Below, one piece after another: positions 7,642 to 14,128 of a stretch of DNA of 41,254 nt; within the stretch, counting starts at the first letter, position 1; each line of letters starts with the position of its first letter. The DNA lies in NCBI GenBank assembly GCA_023954375.1, contig JAMLIC010000070.1, forward strand, positions 1-41,254. Reading direction: 5' to 3'. The notes under the pieces are model-generated. The model saw only the letters and a list, made by a program, of their open reading frames with translations, did not search any database and was not told the DNA's origin. The DNA comes from Planctomycetota bacterium. Lineage in GTDB: Bacteria; Planctomycetota; J058. The translations under genes were made by a program, and so were the position numbers.

Positions 7642-9915
7642 TCAGGACACCCTGGGGAAGAGCACCGTCACGTACTCTCCCGCGTTCTGGAACGCCTCGG
7701 CGCGCGAGATCAGGCGCCTGGCCGCGTTCTCGTAGGCTTCTTCGGCATACGCGGAGGGGATCGTGTTGGTGAAGAACACCTGGCCGACGAAGGTGAGGAA
7801 CGCGCCGGGCGAGCGGAACATGCGGTGCTTCGCCAGGTCGGGGAAGATCAGCGTCAGCGCCGTCCAGGAGACCTGCCAGACGGCCTGGATCACCGGGCCG
7901 ACGGTGGGGATCAGGAAGATCGCCGTGTCGAGCGCCGACGCGACGGCGTCCTCGATGAACCGCTGCTTGAGGAGCGGGTCCTGCGCCTGGGTGGCGAGGT
8001 AGATGTTGTAGCCGACGTCGATCACGCCCAGCGCGGCCGTGATCACCGAGCCCGCGGGGATCCCGGCGACCATCTTGTCGGCGAAGAAGTAGCGGGCCAG
8101 GGCGCCGGCGCCGCGCGCGGTGTGCACGAGGCCGAGGACCGTGTCGCCCTGGCGGTAGGCGCCGTAGGCCTGGAAGCCCGAGGTGCCGGCGGAGAGGAGC
8201 GCGCTGCCCAGCGCGCCGGTCTGCGAGTCGAACGCGCTCAGCAGGGCCACGCTGGCGCGCAGCACGTAGACGCCGCCGCGCAGGTTGTCGCCGCCGCGGA
8301 AGGCCTGCACGGCGTCGTAGAGGTCGGTGGCGAACGCGGCCGCCGCGGCGCCGGCGCGGATCAGCTCCGAGTCGCCGACGACCATGAAGGCCTCGGTGAG
8401 GCTCCGCGCGGCGTAGAGCGTGGCGCGGATGACGTCGCCCTGCTGGATCGAGACCACGGCCTGCATGCCGTGGATCACGGCCATGCTGGCGTTCTGCAGC
8501 CGCAGCAGGTGGTCGACGATCTCGCCGTAGCGGCGCGCCTCGTCGGGGCCGAGGAGCGTGAGCAGGTCGCCGCCCTTGCTCCACTGGGTGTGCTCGCCGA
8601 CCTGGATCAGGACGCCGATCCCGGTCCTGGCGATCGCCGCCGTGGCGTTGACGACCGACAGCGTGTACTCCCAGCCGCCGCGCGCGGCCGGGGTCTTCTG
8701 GATCACCGTCTTGACCTGCGTGGTCGCCTGCAGGAAGCTCGCCGCGGCCGCCTCCCGGCGCAGGTCGGCCGACGTGCTGCGCAGGTCCTGGAAGATCGCG
8801 GTGACCCGCTGCATGGTGTCGCCCGACTTGGCGAGCTGCAGGTCGTGCGCGACCGCGCCGATCTTCAGGTTGCCGGCGTCGATCGCCCGCACCTCGACCG
8901 GCTGGCTGCCGTCCTTGGTCACCCACACCGGCGTGACGACGAGCGTCCACTCGCGGGTGCCGGCGCCCGGGGCGACCGGCAGCGGCAGGCGCACCTCGTA
9001 GGCGTTCTTGTGCAGGATCGCGCCGACGGCGACGTCGTCGCGGAGCACCGCCGCCTGCATGAGGTCGCCGGTGCGGTCGAAGACCTGGAAGGTCATCGCC
9101 GGGACCGTGTAGCGGCTCGCCGTCTCCTCGTAGCGGTCCGCGCCGGCGTCGACCGAGAACTGGATGATCACCGTCGACTCGCGCCCGCCCTCGACGCGCA
9201 CGGGGAAGTTGCGCGTGGCGAAGGCGCCGCCGCGCGCGTCGCGCAGCGTGGTCGCGAGCCGGTTGCGGAAGTCGACCTCGTACTGCTGGCTCTTGAGGTC
9301 GTAGTCGATCGAGTAGCGGCTGTAGACGACCGTCTTCTGGTACTTGTAGGTGTCGAACGTGGTCAGCGCGCCCTTGGCCTTGGCGTCCACCGGGACGAAG
9401 TCGCTCGTCGTCGTGCGGTCGCCGAGCTCCTTGAGGACCGTGCCCCGGTTCACCTCGCTCGAGCGGGTCGAGCGGGTCCCCTCGTAGGTGGTGTTCCAGC
9501 CGAAGGCCCACTTCTCCACCTTCGACTTGCCGTAGAGGCCGCAGGCGCGGTACTCGGCGCCGGTGACGACCGCGCCGCGCGGGTACTGCGTCTCGAACGG
9601 GCCGTAGGTCGAGGCGCCGAACAGCGGGGCCAGGTCGCGGCCGTCGAGGATCCCGTCGCCGTCGGTGTCCGGGTTGAAGGGGTCGGTCCCGAGGAGCAGC
9701 TCCTCCTCGTCGGTCAGCCCGTCGCCGTCGGAGTCGATCGCGCCCGCCGACTGGGGCGCGCCGCCGTTGAAGGCGCCGACCGGGCGGAGGCCGCCGCCGC
9801 CGCTGGTGGCCCCGGCGACGACGCGGTCGCGGTCGTGCGACTTGCCGCCGTCGTTGCAGCCGGCGAGCAGCACCGTCAGGCCCAGCGTCAGGGCAAAGGT
9901 CGAGCGACCGATCAT
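7642..9915 (-). CDS. Large lipoprotein with thrombospondin type-3 (calcium-binding) repeats
   Basis: A 757-residue predicted lipoprotein. The ATG at 9915 follows a GGGAGGA ribosome site. The N-terminus MIGRSTFALTLGLTVLLAGC ends in a lipobox (LAGC, lipidated Cys at residue 20). Residues about 65-105 hold two TSP3/EF-hand-like acidic repeats (DSDGDGLTDEEELLLGTDP and DTDGDGILDGRDLAP), typical of calcium-stabilised linkers in surface proteins. The remaining ~650 residues are not recognised. They look mostly beta-rich in the middle and Ala-rich helical toward the C-terminus, with apolar stretches such as FLIPTVGPVIQAVWQVSW that could be one or two membrane-interacting helices. Likely location is the periplasm or outer surface. 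Function is unknown. It is divergent from the operon at 10234 across a 318-bp gap. Confidence 0.82.
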   Translation of the reverse strand: MIGRSTFALTLGLTVLLAGCNDGGKSHDRDRVVAGATSGGGGLRPVGAFNGGAPQSAGAIDSDGDGLTDEEELLLGTDPFNPDTDGDGILDGRDLAPLFGASTYGPFETQYPRGAVVTGAEYRACGLYGKSKVEKWAFGWNTTYEGTRSTRSSEVNRGTVLKELGDRTTTSDFVPVDAKAKGALTTFDTYKYQKTVVYSRYSIDYDLKSQQYEVDFRNRLATTLRDARGGAFATRNFPVRVEGGRESTVIIQFSVDAGADRYEETASRYTVPAMTFQVFDRTGDLMQAAVLRDDVAVGAILHKNAYEVRLPLPVAPGAGTREWTLVVTPVWVTKDGSQPVEVRAIDAGNLKIGAVAHDLQLAKSGDTMQRVTAIFQDLRSTSADLRREAAAASFLQATTQVKTVIQKTPAARGGWEYTLSVVNATAAIARTGIGVLIQVGEHTQWSKGGDLLTLLGPDEARRYGEIVDHLLRLQNASMAVIHGMQAVVSIQQGDVIRATLYAARSLTEAFMVVGDSELIRAGAAAAAFATDLYDAVQAFRGGDNLRGGVYVLRASVALLSAFDSQTGALGSALLSAGTSGFQAYGAYRQGDTVLGLVHTARGAGALARYFFADKMVAGIPAGSVITAALGVIDVGYNIYLATQAQDPLLKQRFIEDAVASALDTAIFLIPTVGPVIQAVWQVSWTALTLIFPDLAKHRMFRSPGAFLTFVGQVFFTNTIPSAYAEEAYENAARRLISRAEAFQNAGEYVTVLFPRVS

Positions 9916-10233
9916 CGAGTCCTCCCTCGGGTCGCGCCGCCCTGGTGCACGACCGGGGCCACTCGCGAGACGGCTCGGTCGCGTCGACGGATCCGGCGGA
10001 GGTGTGGGGAACTACGTCAGCCGCTCGGGCTCGCCCCCGTTTCCGGACTCCTTTTCGCCAGCCTTTCATGAGCCCGAGGCGGCGAGATTGAAACGGACGC
10101 TGAACCGCAGGAGGCCTGCCCTCGCAGCGTCTTGTGCGTGCCTGCCGCACGCCCGTGGCAGGCCCTCGCGCGCTGCGTCACGGGCCCTCGTCAGGATTCG
10201 GGGGTTCTGCCATACTCCCGCCGGAGTGTGCTC
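9916..10233. promoter_or_regulatory. Divergent intergenic region with a possible promoter for the plus-strand operon
   Basis: A 318-bp gap separates the lipoprotein gene (minus) from the secreted protein/kinase operon (plus). Toward the plus gene, TGCCATACT at 10208-10216 resembles an extended -10 element and lies 17 nt before the ATG at 10234. A 7-bp inverted repeat GCCTGCC/GGCAGGC (10140-10146 and 10157-10163) lies upstream of it. No clear -35 is visible. No gene was found in the gap. Confidence 0.35.
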
Positions 10234-11448
10234 ATGCGCCCTCGTCACCTCGCCCCGGCGGCGCCGCTGCTCGCCGCGCTGCTCGCCGCCGCCGCGCCCG
10301 CGCGCGCCGACGACTCGCGCTCCCTCTTGCCGCTGGCCGAGGGGCGGCGCTGGACCTACCAGGCGCGCACCACGACGCGCGCGGCCGTCGTGAGCACGAC
10401 GACCGAGGGGGTCGCCAGCGCGACCTGCGGCGCGCGGGAGTCCGTCGACGGGCGCGACCTGTGGCGGCTCGCCTGGCGCGACGACGAGGGGCGCGAGGCG
10501 GTCGCCTGGGTGCGAGCCGACGCCGAGCAGGTCGAGGTGGCCCGCGCCTCGCAGGACCGGCTGCCGCTCCTGCCCGCCCGGGCCGAGCCCGGGCGGCTCG
10601 AGGACGTGCGGGTGGCCGTGGACCGCCGGACCGTGACCCTCGCCGAGGTCGTCGTCCGCGGCGTCGAGCGGGTCACGACTCCGCACGGCGAGCACGAGGC
10701 CCTGCGCGTCGACGCGCTCTTGCAGGCGCCGGCCACGCGCGTGCGCACCAGCGTGTGGTACGCGCGCGGCGTGGGTCCAGTGAAGATCGTCGAGGTCACC
10801 GAAGCGCCGGCGACGCGCGTCGAGCGCGAGCTCCTCCTGCGCGCGGTCGAGGGGCCCGCCCTGCTCACGCCCGAGGCCCCCACGCCCGGGCCGTCGACGC
10901 CCCCGGCCCCACCCCCCGCGCCGGCCGGGAGCTTCGACCTCGCGGCGCTCGTCCGTGACGCCGCCTCCGCGGGCGGCGAGGGGCCGGCGATGGACCGGCT
11001 GCGGGCGCTCGCCGGCGAGGTCCTCGGCCTCGCGGAGCGGAGGGCGGGCTGGGCCCCGGCGCCGGGCGCCCGGGGGTGGGCCGAGGGGGGCGCGCTGCGG
11101 ACGGTCGCCGGGCGCGACCTGCAGCGCGTCGGGGGCTACACCGGCGCCGTCGTCGTCTGCGACGGGCCGCTGCAGGTGATGGGCGGCGTCAACGGCGCGG
11201 TCATCCTCGCTACCGGCCCCGTGGAGGTCATGGGCGGGGTGAACGACTCGCTGGTGATCGCGCTCGGCGAGGTGCAGGTCGCGGGCGGCGTCAGGGGGAG
11301 CGTCCTCGCCGTCCGGGGCGGGCTGGAGGTGGCCGGAGGGCTCCAGCGCAGCGTCGCGCAGGCGGGGCGGCTCCAGGTCGGCGGGGGGCGGCGCGATGCG
11401 GTCGTGGTCGAGCCCGGCCCCGACGACCTCCTCACGCCGCTGCGCTGA
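10234..11448 (+). CDS. Secreted protein with C-terminal 17-residue beta repeats
   Basis: A 404-residue exported protein of unrecognised function. The ATG at 10234 starts a signal peptide (MRPRHLAPAAPLLAALLAAAAPARA before DDS). Residues about 30-210 form a beta-rich domain (LPLAEGRRWTYQARTTTR at its start), followed by a Pro/Ala linker and a short helical segment. The last ~100 residues consist of about six repeats of ~17 residues with the pattern hydrophobic-x-V-xGGV-x6-V-x-GP, for example LQVMGGVNGAVILATGP and VEVMGGVNDSLVIALGE. This resembles a beta-helix or bactofilin-like polymerising strand ladder. The stop at 11448 is 3 nt before the GTG of the downstream kinase, so the two genes almost certainly share an mRNA, and this protein may be a ligand or partner of the kinase's Kelch domain. 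That is inference. Confidence 0.8.
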   Translation: MRPRHLAPAAPLLAALLAAAAPARADDSRSLLPLAEGRRWTYQARTTTRAAVVSTTTEGVASATCGARESVDGRDLWRLAWRDDEGREAVAWVRADAEQVEVARASQDRLPLLPARAEPGRLEDVRVAVDRRTVTLAEVVVRGVERVTTPHGEHEALRVDALLQAPATRVRTSVWYARGVGPVKIVEVTEAPATRVERELLLRAVEGPALLTPEAPTPGPSTPPAPPPAPAGSFDLAALVRDAASAGGEGPAMDRLRALAGEVLGLAERRAGWAPAPGARGWAEGGALRTVAGRDLQRVGGYTGAVVVCDGPLQVMGGVNGAVILATGPVEVMGGVNDSLVIALGEVQVAGGVRGSVLAVRGGLEVAGGLQRSVAQAGRLQVGGGRRDAVVVEPGPDDLLTPLR

Positions 11449-11451
11449 CCC

Positions 11452-13338
11452 GTGCGCCCGGGGGAGACGTTCGGCCGCTACGTCCTGACCCGCGAGCTCG
11501 GCCGCGGCGGCATGGGCGTCGTCTTCGCCGCGCGCGACCCGGCCCTCGGGCGCGAGGTCGCGATCAAGGTCCTGCTCGGGCCGGCCGGGGCGCCTGACCT
11601 GCTGGAGCGCTTCCGGCTCGAGGCGGCGGCCGCCGCCCGCCTGTCACATCCGGGCATCGTGAGGGTGCACGAGGCGGGCGTGGAGCGGGGCCGGCCGTAC
11701 TTCGTCCAGGAGCTCGTCGAGGGCGAGTCGCTCCAGGCCCTCCTCGACCGCGCGGGCCCGCTCCCGCCCCTGGAGGCGGCGCGGCTCGTGCGCGCGCTGG
11801 CCCTGGCGGTCGCGCACGCGCACGCGCAGGGGGTCCTGCACCGCGACCTCAAGCCCGCCAACGCGCTCGTGACCCCGGCGGGGCGGGTGTGCCTCGTCGA
11901 CTTCGGCCTGGCCAAGGACGCGCTCGCCGGCGGCGACCTGACCCGCACCGGCGAGCTACTGGGCACGCTCGGCTTCATGGCCCCGGAGCAGGCCGGCGAG
12001 GGCGCCAAGGGCGTGGACGCGCGGGCCGATGTCTACGGCCTCGGCGCGACCCTCTACGCCCTGCTCACCGGCCGGCCCCCCTTCGCCGGTCGCGGTCCGC
12101 TCGAGGTGGTCCGCCGGCTGCTCGAGGAGCCGCCGGCGCCGCCCTCGCGCGAGCGCCCCGAGGTCCCGCCCGCGCTCGAGGCGCTCGTGCTGCGCTGCCT
12201 GGCCAAGGCGCCCGACCAGCGCCCCGCGACGGCCGCCGACCTCGCCGCGGCGCTCGACCCCGGCCTCGCGCAGTCGCCGCCCCCGGTCGGCCGGCGCGCG
12301 GCGCTGGCCGGCGCCCTGGGCGCCCTCCTGGCGGCGGTCGCCGCCGTCGCCGCGTGGGGCGGCCGCGCGCCCCCGGACACCCCGGGGGAGGTCGTCGGGC
12401 CGCCGCCGGACGTGCGCGCCGCGCCGGCCGATCCGCCGGCGCCGCCCCGGCCGTGGCGCTGGAGGCGCGTCGAGGTGCAGGGGGAGCGCCCGTCCCCCCG
12501 CTTCGCCGTCGCGGCCGCCTACGATCCTTTGCGCCGCGCCGTCCGGTTCGCCGGAGGCTCGATCGGGGGCGCCGACCCCACGGCGGAGGTCTGGAGCTGG
12601 GACGGCGTCGGCTGGTCCCGGGACGCGCCGCTCCCCGAAGCGCGCTACTCGGCCGGCCTGGCGGTCGGCGAGGGGCGCGCCGTCCTCGTGGGCGGCGCCG
12701 CCGGCGGCCGCTCGCAGGGCGACGTGTGGGAGCTCGGCCCTGGCCCCGCGGCGCGATGGCTGCCGGTGACCACCCTCTCGAGGCCGCCTCCACGCGAGCG
12801 GCACACCCTCGTCCACGCGCCCGACCGCCGGGGGTTCCTCCTCGCCTTCGGCGCCGCCGGGCGCGAGGCCCGGCTCTGGGAGCTGGACGCGGACGGCTGG
12901 CGGCCGCACCCGTGCCCCTTCCCCTCGCGCTCCGCCGCGGCGGCCGCCTACGACGCGGAGCGGCGGCGCCTCGTCGTGTTCGGCGGCGACGTGGGGCAAC
13001 GCCGCTGCGGAGAGCTGTGGGAGTGGGACGGGGGAGGGTGGAGGTCGGGCCCCGAGGGCCCCGCCCCGCGCGGGAACGCGATGATGGTCTTCGACGGCGC
13101 CCGCTGCCTGCTCTTCGGCGGCGGGGACACCAGCGGCGCCTGGAAGGGGCTGGGCGACCTGTGGGCCTGGGACGGTCGCGCCTGGCAGGCCCTGGAGACC
13201 GAGGGCGAGCGCCCGCCGGCCCGCGCGCGGGCCGGCTTCGCGTGGGACGTGGGGCGAGGGCGCGGCGTCCTCTTCGGGGGCGTGCCGCGGGCCCGTGGCG
13301 ACCCCCTCGACGACCTCTGGGAGCTGCACCCGCCGTGA
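11452..13338 (+). CDS. Serine/threonine kinase with transmembrane helix and Kelch-type beta-propeller
   Basis: A 628-residue receptor-like kinase starting at GTG 11452. The kinase domain (about residues 8-265) has GRGGMGVVF, the ATP lysine in VAIKV (39), HRDLKPAN (about 129), DFGLA (about 149) and GTLGFMAPEQ. A single membrane helix rich in Ala/Leu/Val follows (about 283-305). Residues about 335-628 are Kelch/galactose-oxidase-like blades with repeated GG...D.W.W/E.D elements, for example FAGGSIGGADPTAEVWSWDG and VVFGGDVGQRRCGELWEWDG. The propeller would face the periplasm and sense a ligand, with the kinase in the cytoplasm. It is translationally close-coupled (3 nt) to the secreted beta-repeat protein. 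Its stop is 1 nt from the stop of the convergent minus-strand gene. Confidence 0.92.
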   Translation: MRPGETFGRYVLTRELGRGGMGVVFAARDPALGREVAIKVLLGPAGAPDLLERFRLEAAAAARLSHPGIVRVHEAGVERGRPYFVQELVEGESLQALLDRAGPLPPLEAARLVRALALAVAHAHAQGVLHRDLKPANALVTPAGRVCLVDFGLAKDALAGGDLTRTGELLGTLGFMAPEQAGEGAKGVDARADVYGLGATLYALLTGRPPFAGRGPLEVVRRLLEEPPAPPSRERPEVPPALEALVLRCLAKAPDQRPATAADLAAALDPGLAQSPPPVGRRAALAGALGALLAAVAAVAAWGGRAPPDTPGEVVGPPPDVRAAPADPPAPPRPWRWRRVEVQGERPSPRFAVAAAYDPLRRAVRFAGGSIGGADPTAEVWSWDGVGWSRDAPLPEARYSAGLAVGEGRAVLVGGAAGGRSQGDVWELGPGPAARWLPVTTLSRPPPRERHTLVHAPDRRGFLLAFGAAGREARLWELDADGWRPHPCPFPSRSAAAAAYDAERRRLVVFGGDVGQRRCGELWEWDGGGWRSGPEGPAPRGNAMMVFDGARCLLFGGGDTSGAWKGLGDLWAWDGRAWQALETEGERPPARARAGFAWDVGRGRGVLFGGVPRARGDPLDDLWELHPP

Positions 13339-13339
13339 G

Positions 13340-14128
13340 CTACTCCCAGAAGCGCGCCGGGTCGAAGCGCGCGGCGGGCGGCGGGCGGCGCGCGCGCACG
13401 GTGACGCGCGTGAGGCGACCGGCGGCCGGCTCGTCGATCGTCAGCGCGAACGGCCGCAGGACGCCCTGGACCTGCCGCCAGTCGCCGAGGCGCACGGCGC
13501 GCGTGATGTTCCCGTCGGCGTCGAGGTCGCGCGCGAGGAGCGGGACGTGCCGCGCGCGCTCGAGCCACACCTCGCGCGGGCCGCCGCCGGGTGGCGCCGA
13601 GCGCACGACGCGGACCTCCTGGCCCTCGTCGCCCTCGCCGCCGGGCAGGTGGTCGTCGCGCACGTGCACGTGCTCGCCCGCCTCGTCGTCCGGCGCGCGG
13701 AGGTCGCGCAGGAGGAGCCCGCCGCCCACGCGCCACGTGGGCTCGAGCGGCGCCACGCGCTCGGCGCGCCGCCGCCCGGGGTCGTAGGCGTAGGCGCGCC
13801 CGTCGGCGAGGAGGAGCCAGGCCCGGTCGCGCAGCTCCGCGGGCTCGCGGAAGCGCAGGCGCAGGTCCTCCCCCCGCTCGCCGCGGCGCAGGGCCACCTC
13901 CACGACCCGCGCGTGGCCGAACAGGCGCCCGCGCTCGTCCACCTCGAGGTCGAGGACCGCCTCCTCGGCCGCGGGCGTCGTCCGCGCGCGCGACAGCCGG
14001 GCGAGCAGGGCGCCCGTCTCGCGCCGCAGCGCCGCCTCGGCCGGGGGCGGCGGGGCGAGCGGGTCCGGGCGCTCCTCCTGGGCGAGCGCCGCCGCGGCGC
14101 ACACGAGGAGGAGGGCCGCGCGGCGCAT
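13340..14128 (-). CDS. LolA-like outer-membrane lipoprotein-sorting family protein
   Basis: A 262-residue exported protein with signal peptide MRRAALLLVCAAAALA. The sequence (VLDLEVDERGRLFGHARVVE, then RLRFREPAELRDRAWLLL, AYAYDPGRRRAERVAPLE, VWLERARHVPLLARDLDADG and GVLRPFALTIDEP) has the order and spacing of the LolA_like/YdeI-type half-barrel family (outer membrane lipoprotein-sorting proteins). Such proteins are often encoded next to RND exporters or barrel proteins and are thought to carry lipids or lipoproteins across the periplasm. The start overlaps the stop of the upstream barrel gene (TGATG), so the two are translationally coupled and probably act together at the outer membrane. The exact substrate is unknown. 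Confidence 0.78.
   Translation of the reverse strand: MRRAALLLVCAAAALAQEERPDPLAPPPPAEAALRRETGALLARLSRARTTPAAEEAVLDLEVDERGRLFGHARVVEVALRRGERGEDLRLRFREPAELRDRAWLLLADGRAYAYDPGRRRAERVAPLEPTWRVGGGLLLRDLRAPDDEAGEHVHVRDDHLPGGEGDEGQEVRVVRSAPPGGGPREVWLERARHVPLLARDLDADGNITRAVRLGDWRQVQGVLRPFALTIDEPAAGRLTRVTVRARRPPPAARFDPARFWE

Noticed and set aside
7228..10071. 947-codon plus-strand open frame opposite the FHA and lipoprotein genes
   Set aside because: Composition is that of an antisense shadow. The minus-strand genes have signal peptide, lipobox, ribosome site and FHA motifs.
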